Shown here: positions 6,596-13,682 of the stretch, piece by piece
Numbering within the stretch: position 1 is the stretch's first letter
Layout of the letters: every line of letters begins with the position of its first letter
Origin: Oscillospiraceae bacterium
GTDB lineage: Bacteria; Bacillota; Clostridia; UMGS1883
Direction of reading: 5' to 3'
Assembly: GCA_022508735.1 (NCBI GenBank)
Contig: JAFLUQ010000035.1
Location: 1-17,426, forward strand
Length of the DNA stretch: 17,426 nucleotides
Position numbers and translations under genes: made by a program
The notes under the pieces: model-generated
What the model was told of the DNA's origin: nothing
Seen by the model: the letters and a program-made list of their open reading frames with translations, nothing else
The model's database searches: none

Positions 6596-7030
6596 TCACC
6601 TCAAAAACAAATAATATATTAATCCCGCAATTATGGAGGCTCCCGTGCCGTAAACTATCACCGGCCCCGCAACAATAAACATCTTTGCCCCAACGCCGGT
6701 GACCCAGCCCTCTGTTCTGTATTCCATGGCCGGAGATACCACCGAGTTGCTGAAGCCGGTTATGGGGACAAGGGTGCCCGCCCCGGCAAATTTTGCGATT
6801 TTTTCAAACACACCGAAGGCCGTCAGTATTGCGGCCAAAAGAATCAGGCTTATGCTGACTGATGACGCGGCCAAGGTATCGCTAAGGCCGCGGCTGAGAA
6901 AGAAGTGCCTGAGTCCTTCCCCTATAATGCAGACCGCACCTCCCACGAGGAAGGCCTTCAGACAGTCGCTCCATATGGGCGAATTTTTGGTATAGCTTTC
7001 AACCATTTTTTCGTATTCTTGATTTGTCAT
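6596..7030 (-). CDS. spoVAC: Stage V sporulation protein AC, SpoVAC
   Basis: A 144-aa multi-pass membrane protein of the spore inner-membrane SpoVA channel, which mediates dipicolinate uptake and release (SpoVAC of B. subtilis is mechanosensitive). Hydrophobic segments lie at about residues 24-45 (LKAFLVGGAVCIIGEG), 52-75 (AASSVSISLILLAAILTAFG), around 80-100, and 115-142. The motif GAGTLVPITGFSNSVVSPAM, followed by EYRTEGWVTGVG, is characteristic of the family. AGGAGG lies only 5 nt before the ATG and overlaps the stop of a 35-codon ORF (7147-7040), so translation may be coupled to that ORF. It precedes spoVAD by 6 nt. Confidence 0.96.
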   Translation of the reverse strand: MTNQEYEKMVESYTKNSPIWSDCLKAFLVGGAVCIIGEGLRHFFLSRGLSDTLAASSVSISLILLAAILTAFGVFEKIAKFAGAGTLVPITGFSNSVVSPAMEYRTEGWVTGVGAKMFIVAGPVIVYGTGASIIAGLIYYLFLR

Positions 7031-7039
7031 ATGGTCCTC

Positions 7040-7147
7040 CTAAATCAATGCTGTCTGTAAATCGGCCGTAAAGCCTTTGTGCATAAGAGCGGCACGCAAA
7101 ATGCAAAGCGCTGCCGCCGCGGCTATAACAGCTATTTTTCTGTACAT
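7040..7147 (-). CDS. Possible 35-residue hydrophobic peptide encoded ahead of spoVAC
   Basis: ATG at 7147 opens a 35-codon frame ending in TAG at 7042-7040. The product begins MYRKIAVIAAAAALCILRAA, a short basic start followed by one Ala-rich hydrophobic helix, and ends in a polar tail. AGGAG lies 9 nt upstream, and its stop TAG is fused to the AGGAGG Shine-Dalgarno of spoVAC. This placement is what one expects of a leader peptide or small membrane protein in the spoVA unit. I do not recognise it in any family. It may also be a spacer without function, so the call rests on the ribosome site and layout only. Confidence 0.5.
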   Translation of the reverse strand: MYRKIAVIAAAAALCILRAALMHKGFTADLQTALI

Positions 7148-7168
7148 AGAAATCAACTCCTATGACCT

Positions 7169-7197
7169 TATATTTCCCTTTACAATCAGTTTTATTC
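7169..7197 (-). promoter_or_regulatory. Possible forespore (SigG/SigF-type) promoter of spoVA
   Basis: On the minus strand GAATA (7197-7193) fits the SigG -35 (GHATR). After 17 nt, AAATATA (7175-7169) partly fits the -10 CATNNTA. It is the only promoter-like arrangement between the prsA terminator and the first ribosome site, and spoVA operons are known SigG targets. The -10 match is imperfect. Confidence 0.35.
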
Positions 7198-7202
7198 AAA
7201 AT

Positions 7203-7236
7203 AAAAAAATGCAGAAGAAGCTTGTTCTCCTGCATT
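7203..7236 (-). terminator. Intrinsic terminator of the PrsA-like gene
   Basis: Stem AATGCAG (7208-7214) with CTGCATT (7230-7236), extended through a wobble by AGAA/TTCT around a 5-nt loop. On the minus strand the T7 run at 7209-7203 starts within the stem's last bases. It lies 16 nt after the stop at 7253. Confidence 0.88.
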
Positions 7237-7252
7237 TTAATTTGTGTTTGAA

Positions 7253-8359
7253 TTACTCAGTGGGCTCTATGTCAAGATCAATGGGAAGATCGGCGTCAGT
7301 ATTATCCTCGTCTACGGCATTATTTGCGGCGGCCTTAGCCTCGCGCTGAGCCTTAAGAGCCGCGTCAAGAGCTTCATCATTTGTGGTAACCTTAATCTCA
7401 TCTGTCCACTTATCGAGAAGCTCCATAAACTTCTGCTGGCCCTGCTGCATTTTTATGTTCCCATACTCTTCGTCAACGGAGGGATCAAGCGCATAACGCT
7501 GAATGATGTGGTAGCCATAGCTGGACTTAACAGGTTCCTGGCTCCATGAGCCGATCTCAAGGGCCTTTGTTCCCTCATAGAACTCTGTAACCATCTCACC
7601 GTCAGTGAAAACGTAGTATTCCTGATTTTCCATGCCGGGATCCTCATTGTACTCCGCGATAAGAACGTCTATATCCTCACCGGCGTTGAGCTTTTCAATA
7701 ACCTCATTGGCCTTGGCAAGAGCTGCCTCGTCGTTGGAGCCATCTGCCTCGGTCGTGATCAGAACATGCTTAACCTTGAAATAGGTGTCGTCGTTATAAA
7801 GCTGGGCCATATCCTCATCGCTGACCTCGCACTCGCCGCCGGGAGCCATGGTGGCCTCAAGCAGCTTGTTTATGATATTTGCCCTGCGAAGATAGCGGCT
7901 GACAGCGGCATCACTGGTGCAATATTCGGCAAGATACTCATTATAGCCGTCTTCGCCGCCGAAATTATTCTCAATAACATTCTTTTTTTGCTCATCAACC
8001 TCTTTAGCTACGGCATCAACGTTAACGTTGTACTCAGCAGCCTTCTGCTCGGCCACAACAAGCTGGATCATCTCTTCAAGGGAGCTTTCGCGGATGTAGT
8101 CGCCCAGAGTCTGACCGCCCATATCCTGGCTTTCCCAATTGTCACCACCGCCCATATACGGCGTGTAGTAACCGGCAGTAGTATAGTAGGCAAAATTGAA
8201 ATCTGAGAGCTTAAGCTCCTCATCACCTATAGTTGCCACAACGGTTGCGTCGTAATCGTTTTCTTGGCCGACATTTTTCTGCTTCTTCACCGAGCAGCCG
8301 GAAAAAGCAAGCATACCGCTCATAATGAGAGCTGCGGCAGACATAAATTTCTTATTCAT
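7253..8359 (-). CDS. PrsA-like parvulin peptidyl-prolyl isomerase lipoprotein
   Basis: A 368-aa extracytoplasmic foldase predicted to be anchored to the outer face of the membrane. The signal peptide (MNKKFMSAAALIMSGML) ends in the lipobox FSGC with Cys22. A SurA/PrsA-like N-terminal helical region (about 40-180) is followed by a parvulin-type PPIase domain at about 194-288, opening with VKHVLITTE and closing with SSYGYHIIQRY. The C-terminal 60 residues are Ala- and Asp/Glu-rich and probably disordered. AAGGAGG precedes the ATG. It lies 45 nt after mfd on the same strand, an arrangement found in Clostridia, but it also has a likely promoter of its own inside the mfd end. A clear terminator follows. 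Confidence 0.92.
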   Translation of the reverse strand: MNKKFMSAAALIMSGMLAFSGCSVKKQKNVGQENDYDATVVATIGDEELKLSDFNFAYYTTAGYYTPYMGGGDNWESQDMGGQTLGDYIRESSLEEMIQLVVAEQKAAEYNVNVDAVAKEVDEQKKNVIENNFGGEDGYNEYLAEYCTSDAAVSRYLRRANIINKLLEATMAPGGECEVSDEDMAQLYNDDTYFKVKHVLITTEADGSNDEAALAKANEVIEKLNAGEDIDVLIAEYNEDPGMENQEYYVFTDGEMVTEFYEGTKALEIGSWSQEPVKSSYGYHIIQRYALDPSVDEEYGNIKMQQGQQKFMELLDKWTDEIKVTTNDEALDAALKAQREAKAAANNAVDEDNTDADLPIDLDIEPTE

Positions 8360-8396
8360 TGGTTCATCCTCCTTAAACTTTTTAAGAACAAAGTAT

Positions 8397-8425
8397 ATTA
8401 TACACTATTCTTCTTTGCTTTGCAA
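8397..8425 (-). promoter_or_regulatory. Predicted promoter of the PrsA-like gene, overlapping the mfd 3' end
   Basis: TTGCAA (8425-8420) and TATAAT (8402-8397) are 17 nt apart on the minus strand. The -35 is inside the last codons of mfd. This could give the foldase expression independent of mfd. Confidence 0.5.
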
Positions 8426-11400
8426 GCTTTTTAACACATTGTTAATATTTTTTATGATATTCTTTTCGCTGCTTAGCTTTCCACGGGAAAGAATATACGG
8501 TTTTTCGCCTGCTCCGTAGAGAATTTTCCCCCTATTGTTAGCTGCCAGCTCCATAATAAGCTCAATCGGAGGCGGGGACGAGGTGCTGAGCTTAAAGACG
8601 ATGCCGCTCTCGCTGTGGCTTATCTCAACAACGCCAACCTCACGGGCCTTGGCACGTATCATTGCAACGTCCATCAGGAGGCTCACCGGCTCGGGAATAT
8701 TGCCGTAACGGTCTTCAAATTCTTCTTCGGCCCGGTCGCGGTCGTAGCGGCTTTCTATGGCGGCAATGCGCTTGTAGGCCTCTATACGCAGCTCAGACGT
8801 TGGGATATATTTGTCGGGAATATATGCGCTGACATCTATCTCAACAACTGTTTCCTCTTTTTTGGGCCGCTCCGGGAGCCCCATTGCCTCATTAACGGCC
8901 TCCTCTAAAAGCGTGCAGTACATATCGTAGCCAACAGCGGCCATAAAGCCGTGCTGCTCGGGGCCGAGCACGTTGCCGGCGCCGCGTATCTCAAGGTCGC
9001 GCATGGCTATCTTGAAGCCGCTGCCGAACTCGGTGAACTCACGTATGGCGCGCAGGCGCTTCTCTGCCACCTCGTCGAGGCTCTTGTCGCGCTTATATGT
9101 GAGATAGGCATAGGCCAGACGGTTGCTGCGCCCCACGCGGCCGCGAAGCTGATACAGCTGGCTGAGTCCCATGCAGTCTGCGTTTTCGATGATTATCGTG
9201 TTTACGTTGGGTATATCAAGGCCGGTCTCAATTATGGTGGTGCAGATGAGCACGTCTATCTCACCCTCCATTACACGCATCATGGTCTCTTCAAGCTCTG
9301 CCTCACTCATGCGGCCGTGGGCCACAGCCACGTGGGCGTCGGGCACCATTTCGGCTACGCGGTTAGCTATGCGGTCAAGCGAGGCTATGCGGTTGCAGAG
9401 GTAGTATACCTGCCCTCCGCGCCCCAGCTCACGGGTTATGGCGTTGTGGATCACAGCCTGATTGTATTCCATAACGTATGTCTGAACCGGGTAGCGGTCG
9501 CCCGGCGGGGTCGTCAGCACCGACATATCGCGTATGCCGACCATTGCCATGTGCAGAGTCCTCGGTATGGGCGTTGCGCTGAGGGTCAGAACGTCCACAT
9601 TTTTCTTGAGCTCTTTTATCTTTTCCTTGTGGGCCACGCCAAAGCGCTGCTCCTCGTCCACTATGAGAAGGCCCAGATCCTTGAACTTCACGTTCTTTTG
9701 CAGCAGCTTGTGAGTGCCCACAACTATGTCGCACTCGCCTGTCTCAAGCATTCTGAGCGTTTCTTTCACCTGCTTAGGCTTACAGAAGCGGCTTAGCATT
9801 CTAACGGTCATCGGGTAACCGCTCATGCGCTGCACAAAGTTGTTGTAGTGCTGGCTGGCGAGTATGGTAGTGGGCACGAGATAGGCCACCTGCTTGCCGT
9901 CCATAACGGCCTTGAAGGCGCCGCGCATGGCCACCTCGGTCTTGCCGAAGCCCACGTCGCCGCAGAGCAGGCGGTCCATAGGCCGGGCCTTTTCCATGTC
10001 ACGCTTCATTTCGTCGCTGCTGCGAAGCTGATCCTCAGTCTCCTCATAAATAAATTCCGACTCAAACTGATGCTGCCATGGAGTGTCGGGCGCAAAGGCA
10101 AAGCCTTGGCTCCTTTCGCGCTCGGCGTAAAGCTTCACAAGGCCGTCGGCTAAGTCCCGGACGGACTGCTTTACCTTGCGCTTTGCGCTTGCCCATTCAC
10201 TGCTGCCGAGGCGATTCAGGCGCACGGCCCGGTCTTCACTGCCGCCAACATACTTACTTATATTATCCAGCTGTCCAACCGGGATAAACAGGTGATCCTC
10301 GCCCCGGTATTCGAGCTTGATGTAGTCGCGGACTATTTTATTCACCGTCATTCTTTCAATGCCGAGGTACTTTCCTATGCCGTGTATCTTGTGCACCACA
10401 TAGTCGCCTACCTCGAGCTTGTCGATATTTCTTATCTTTTGCTCGTTCTCGCTGCGGCGGTAGCTGCGGCGCTTCTTTTCCTCGGCGAATATCTCGCGGT
10501 CGCTGACGATGACGGTGTTTATCAGCGGATACTCGAAGCCCTTAGTAAGACTGCCGCGCATGACAGCTATAACGTTTTCCGCCAGCTCGCTGTCAGGCTC
10601 GCACATAGCCGCGGAAATACCGCGGTCGGTAAGGGCCTGAGTGAGCCTTTGGGCGCGGCCTGTGCTGCCGCCGAGGATTATCACGCGGCTCCGCTCACGG
10701 TGCCAGCGCTCGATGTCGTCCATGAGAAATTCCACGTTTCCGCCGTAATTTCCGAGGGTCTGACAAGTCAGCTCATAAACCGCATCGGTGCGTATTTCCG
10801 CTGACTTGCGGCTCAGCGCAGACAGGCAGATAGTGGAGCGTCGGTTAAGCGCTCTTACCAGCTCGGCGTAATCGTTCATATATTTTTTATCAGGCAGCTC
10901 CTCCCCGCTCTCTCTTAGGGCCGCCAGGTCCTCTCCCAGCTCAAACTCGGCCACCTTTGCGGCCTCGCTTATGCGCTGCGGCTCGTCAAAGAATATGAGG
11001 TCACCGTCGTCAAAATAGCTGAGCAGACTGCCGCTCTCTGCCGGAGAGGTGACCGGCACTATTTCCGCAAATTCGGTGTGATCTATTGAGAGCTGGGTCA
11101 TTACGTCAAATGTTCGGAGCAGGTCTATCTCGTCGCCGAACAGCTCCATTCTGACAGGCAGCGTCATATTCGGCGAGAACACGTCTATAATACCGCCGCG
11201 CACGGCAAACTGGCCCTTCTGTGCGACGGTGTCGATGCGGGAATAGCCCGTTGCAGTGAGCTGGCGTATAAAGCGGTCGAGATTCAGAGTCTCCCCCACC
11301 GAGAGACGCATGCTGAGCGAGCGGAAGTCCTTTGCATCAGGCACGTACTGAAGCAGGCTCTCTATCGAAAGCACGCCTGTAGAGCCCTCGTCAATGGCCT

Positions 11401-11707
11401 TTACGGCGGAGGCGCGGTTGTTCTCCTGCTCATGGTCGGCCGCCTCCACCTTGTGAAGGAGGAAGGGCTTGGGCGGTATATATACAATTTTAGACGGCAT
11501 AAAAAAGCTCAGATCGTCACTGAGCCTCTTTGCCGCCTGCTCGTTATATGTCACCACGAGCGCCCGGCCGCCCCCAACAAGACTGCTTATCATGTGGGCC
11601 TTCTGTGCGTCCGCTGTGCCGCAGACCGCGATGGGCGCGCCTTCCCTTGCCGCCGCTTCGATTTTGCGAAACTCCGCCGACGCGGAGAGAATAGATTTGA
11701 TGTTCAT
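8405..11707 (-). CDS. mfd: Transcription-repair coupling factor, Mfd
   Basis: A DNA translocase (1100 aa) that removes RNA polymerase stalled at lesions and recruits UvrA. The N-terminal UvrB-like module includes FAVRGGIIDVFSP. An RNA-polymerase-interacting domain near residue 430 carries DYVVHKIHGIGKYLG. The helicase/translocase motor has Walker A GDVGFGKTE (about residue 582), the DEEQ box (about 682), LSATPIPRTLHMAMVGIRDM, and QLRGRVGRSNRLAYAYL. A TRCF C-terminal domain follows. I place the start at ATG 11707 (MNIKSILSA) with GAGG 12 nt upstream. An in-frame TTG at 11725 overlaps that ribosome site and would add six residues. It follows pth but is separated from it by the 264-nt palindromic element and has no obvious promoter of its own. 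Confidence 0.97.
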   Translation of the reverse strand: MNIKSILSASAEFRKIEAAAREGAPIAVCGTADAQKAHMISSLVGGGRALVVTYNEQAAKRLSDDLSFFMPSKIVYIPPKPFLLHKVEAADHEQENNRASAVKAIDEGSTGVLSIESLLQYVPDAKDFRSLSMRLSVGETLNLDRFIRQLTATGYSRIDTVAQKGQFAVRGGIIDVFSPNMTLPVRMELFGDEIDLLRTFDVMTQLSIDHTEFAEIVPVTSPAESGSLLSYFDDGDLIFFDEPQRISEAAKVAEFELGEDLAALRESGEELPDKKYMNDYAELVRALNRRSTICLSALSRKSAEIRTDAVYELTCQTLGNYGGNVEFLMDDIERWHRERSRVIILGGSTGRAQRLTQALTDRGISAAMCEPDSELAENVIAVMRGSLTKGFEYPLINTVIVSDREIFAEEKKRRSYRRSENEQKIRNIDKLEVGDYVVHKIHGIGKYLGIERMTVNKIVRDYIKLEYRGEDHLFIPVGQLDNISKYVGGSEDRAVRLNRLGSSEWASAKRKVKQSVRDLADGLVKLYAERERSQGFAFAPDTPWQHQFESEFIYEETEDQLRSSDEMKRDMEKARPMDRLLCGDVGFGKTEVAMRGAFKAVMDGKQVAYLVPTTILASQHYNNFVQRMSGYPMTVRMLSRFCKPKQVKETLRMLETGECDIVVGTHKLLQKNVKFKDLGLLIVDEEQRFGVAHKEKIKELKKNVDVLTLSATPIPRTLHMAMVGIRDMSVLTTPPGDRYPVQTYVMEYNQAVIHNAITRELGRGGQVYYLCNRIASLDRIANRVAEMVPDAHVAVAHGRMSEAELEETMMRVMEGEIDVLICTTIIETGLDIPNVNTIIIENADCMGLSQLYQLRGRVGRSNRLAYAYLTYKRDKSLDEVAEKRLRAIREFTEFGSGFKIAMRDLEIRGAGNVLGPEQHGFMAAVGYDMYCTLLEEAVNEAMGLPERPKKEETVVEIDVSAYIPDKYIPTSELRIEAYKRIAAIESRYDRDRAEEEFEDRYGNIPEPVSLLMDVAMIRAKAREVGVVEISHSESGIVFKLSTSSPPPIELIMELAANNRGKILYGAGEKPYILSRGKLSSEKNIIKNINNVLKSLQSKEE

Positions 11708-11779
11708 ATCAAGAAATAACCTCAATAAAAGTTAAATTATGTGGGATAAAAATAAACTCGCTTTGTAGTGTGGAGGCAC

Positions 11780-12043
11780 AGTGGCCGGTCGAAAAAATCG
11801 TGCAGAACGGACGAAAATCAGCTTGTGTCCTCGGCTATGCCGAGGTCGCAAGCCCTCCCGACGGCGTACGTTGGTACGCCGAGTGGTGATTTTCGTTCGT
11901 AGCTTAGGGGCTTAAAACAAGAAAATTTGCCTTTATGGTAAATTTTCAACCTCATATCTTTATTATTTATCCTTAAAAGCATAAGTAACTGTAAATCAAG
12001 CTTTCCGCCCCTAAGCGATCTGTGCGATTTTTTTACGGCCACT
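11780..12043. mobile_element. 264-nt element with terminal inverted repeats between pth and mfd (MITE-like or structured RNA)
   Basis: This fills nearly all of the 334-nt gap between pth and mfd. Its ends, 11780-11809 and the reverse complement of 12043-12016, align as AGTGGCCG, a 2-nt indel, then AAAAAATCG and CAGAnCG with few mismatches. Inside are further inverted repeats: ACGAAAATCA/TGATTTTCGT (11811-11820, 11887-11896), GCTTAGGGGC/GCCCCTAAGC (11902-11911, 12007-12016), and a hairpin at 11921-11947. No target-site duplication is obvious and there is no transposase, so a non-autonomous element is inferred. A large folded RNA is the alternative. The pth stop codon sits on its right boundary. 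The remaining 72 nt to mfd (11708-11779) show nothing clear apart from the mfd ribosome site. Confidence 0.6.
11811..11896. other. Three-way-junction fold inside the palindromic element
   Basis: A 10-bp closing stem (11811-11820 with 11887-11896) encloses two hairpins. The first, 11821-11853, has 7 bp, a T-T mismatch, then CCTCGGC/GCCGAGG around a 3-nt loop. The second, 11862-11881, is CGGCGTAC/GTACGCCG with a 4-nt loop. Because nearly every pairing is Watson-Crick, the fold is possible for RNA from either strand. Confidence 0.6.
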
Positions 12044-12599
12044 ATTTCTTATTATATTTATTCATGGCGGACTGAACGCCATTCGTTATTATCTCAGGAA
12101 TTATATTTTCTATCTGCTTTATCGCCGCGGTGACGGCCACTCCGTCCTCGTAGGAGAACTTGCCGAGCACATGATCTACCATGTTGTGCTCCGCGGCGCC
12201 TACCCCGAAGCGCACTCTCGGGAATTGGTCGCAGTTAAGCTGATAGATTATATTTTTCATGCCGTTGTGGCCGCCGTCGCTGCCGCCGGGACGAATGCGA
12301 AGGGCGCCCACATTCAGGGCAACATCGTCATACATTACTATTATATTCTCGGGCGGTATCTTATAAAACGCCGCGCACTCGCGCACGCTCTCACCGCTCA
12401 GGTTCATATATGTGTGGGGCTTAAGAATTATGCACTTCTCCCCGGCTATTCTTCCCTCGCCGAGGGCGCCTTTGAACTTTAAACGATCTAACGGAATATT
12501 ATAACACTGGGCCAGATAGTCAGCCGCCACAAAGCCCACGTTGTGGCGCGTCTGGGCGTATTCCCTGCCGGGATTGCCGAGACCTGCGATAAGGTACAT
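12042..12599 (-). CDS. pth: Peptidyl-tRNA hydrolase, Pth
   Basis: A 185-aa cytosolic enzyme that releases tRNA from peptidyl-tRNA dropped by ribosomes. The N-terminus has the signature GLGNPGREYAQTRHNVGF with catalytic His19. HTYMNLSGESV and YDDVALNVGALRIRPGGSDG, followed by GHNGMKNI, are further conserved blocks. Length is normal. The start ATG at 12599 has GGAGG 7 nt upstream. It follows prs by 85 nt. The TAG stop (12044-12042) lies at the boundary of the inverted-repeat element, which supplies two of its three bases, so the C-terminus (MNKYNKK) may have been set by that insertion. Confidence 0.96.
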   Translation of the reverse strand: MYLIAGLGNPGREYAQTRHNVGFVAADYLAQCYNIPLDRLKFKGALGEGRIAGEKCIILKPHTYMNLSGESVRECAAFYKIPPENIIVMYDDVALNVGALRIRPGGSDGGHNGMKNIIYQLNCDQFPRVRFGVGAAEHNMVDHVLGKFSYEDGVAVTAAIKQIENIIPEIITNGVQSAMNKYNKK

Positions 12600-12601
12600 A
12601 G

Positions 12602-12618
12602 AAAAACCTCCGGTTTTT
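12602..12618 (-). promoter_or_regulatory. Hairpin that includes the pth ribosome-binding site
   Basis: On the minus strand AAAAACC (12618-12612), GGA, GGTTTTT (12608-12602) can fold into a 7-bp, 3-nt-loop hairpin. The pth Shine-Dalgarno GGAGG spans the loop and one arm, so folding would hide it. The stem is A-U rich and weak, so an effect on translation is only possible. Confidence 0.35.
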
Positions 12619-12635
12619 TTACTTTTTTACATAGA

Positions 12636-12663
12636 TTTCAGGCGGACTTTCATCCGCCTGAAA
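12636..12663. other. Strong hairpin between prs and pth
   Basis: TTTCAGGCGGA (12636-12646) and TCCGCCTGAAA (12653-12663) form a perfect 11-bp stem with a 6-nt loop, 21 nt after the prs stop. Neither side has an immediate T-run, so I do not call it an intrinsic terminator. An mRNA-processing or stability element is possible. Confidence 0.7.
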
Positions 12664-12684
12664 CATCTTATTTCTATATTGATT

Positions 12685-13641
12685 TTACATGAACAGTGTG
12701 CTGATAGAAACTTCCTCATATATGCGTGTTATAGCCTCGGCAAATACGGGTGCAACACTGAGTATCTTTACATTATTCGGCCGATTATCCTCGGGGAGAG
12801 CGATGGTGTCGAGCACTACAAGCTCCTTTATCGGGCTGTTATTAAGCCTTTCAATGGCCGGGCCGCTGAGCACGGGGTGCGTGCAGCAGGCGTATACCTC
12901 TTTAGCGCCGCGCTCCATAAGGGCCGCCGCACCGTGAGTTATCGTGCCGGCAGTGTCTATCATGTCGTCAACAAGTATCACGCGCTTATCCTTAATGTCG
13001 CCGATTATGTTCATAACCTCGCTGACATTGGGCTTCGGGCGGCGCTTGTCGATGATAGCGATAGGCACATTGAGCCTCCTCGCAACGTTTCTCGCCCTTG
13101 TGACGCTGCCGAAGTCGGGAGAAACCACCACTACGTCTTCCATATCGTCTTTAAACTTTTCAGCGTAGTAGGGCGCTAAGATAGGCACTCCGAGAAGATG
13201 ATCCACGGGAATATCAAAGAAGCCCTGTATCTGAGCGCAGTGCAGATCCATAGTGAGCACTCTGTTTGCACCGGCCTTGGTGATTATGTCGGCCACGAGC
13301 TTTGCACTGATCGGGTCACGGGCCTTGGCCTTTCTGTCCTGACGGGCATAGCCGAAATACGGAATTACCGCGGTGATTCGGCCGGCGCTGGCCCTCTTGA
13401 AGGCATCGATCATGATGAGCAGCTCCATAAGGTTGTCATTGACCGGGTTGTTGGTGGACTGAACGATGAATACGTCGCTGCCGCGAACTGTTTCATCAAT
13501 GTTCACAAACACCTCTCCGTCAGAGAACTTACCGACAGTGGAGTTGCATATCGGTCTACCGAGTTTGTCGGCAATGGCCTTTGCCAGAGCCGGATTGGAA
13601 TTGGCCGTGAAAATCTTAATGTTCTTTCCGTGGGATATCAT
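12685..13641 (-). CDS. prs: Ribose-phosphate pyrophosphokinase (PRPP synthetase)
   Basis: Makes 5-phosphoribosyl-1-pyrophosphate from ribose-5-phosphate and ATP, feeding purine, pyrimidine, NAD, His and Trp synthesis. The 318-aa protein shows KFSDGEVFVNIDETVRGSDV, IPYFGYARQDRKAKARDPIS (ATP site), DLHCAQIQGFFDIPVDHL (metal/catalytic region) and the PRPP loop VDDMIDTAGT at about residues 224-233. Length matches bacterial class I enzymes. AGGAG precedes the ATG by 7 nt. It follows glmU by 41 nt, the same order as in Bacillus. Confidence 0.97.
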   Translation of the reverse strand: MISHGKNIKIFTANSNPALAKAIADKLGRPICNSTVGKFSDGEVFVNIDETVRGSDVFIVQSTNNPVNDNLMELLIMIDAFKRASAGRITAVIPYFGYARQDRKAKARDPISAKLVADIITKAGANRVLTMDLHCAQIQGFFDIPVDHLLGVPILAPYYAEKFKDDMEDVVVVSPDFGSVTRARNVARRLNVPIAIIDKRRPKPNVSEVMNIIGDIKDKRVILVDDMIDTAGTITHGAAALMERGAKEVYACCTHPVLSGPAIERLNNSPIKELVVLDTIALPEDNRPNNVKILSVAPVFAEAITRIYEEVSISTLFM

Positions 13642-13682
13642 CTTTTATCTCCTCTCAATAATTACAGACCGCCAAAGCACCT

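Noticed and set aside
6999..7235. 78-codon minus-strand frame upstream of spoVAC
   Set aside because: It begins inside the prsA terminator hairpin and runs into spoVAC in another frame; the 35-codon frame at 7147-7040 is the better-supported candidate.
8951..9796. 281-codon plus-strand open frame opposite mfd, with several shorter ones nearby
   Set aside because: Antisense to conserved Mfd motor motifs; no recognisable domain or ribosome site.
11818..12042. 74-codon minus-strand frame directly after pth, similar in length to Bacillus Fin
   Set aside because: It lies wholly within the palindromic element, lacks the cysteine pairs of Fin, and has no separate ribosome site; its codons are explained by the repeats.
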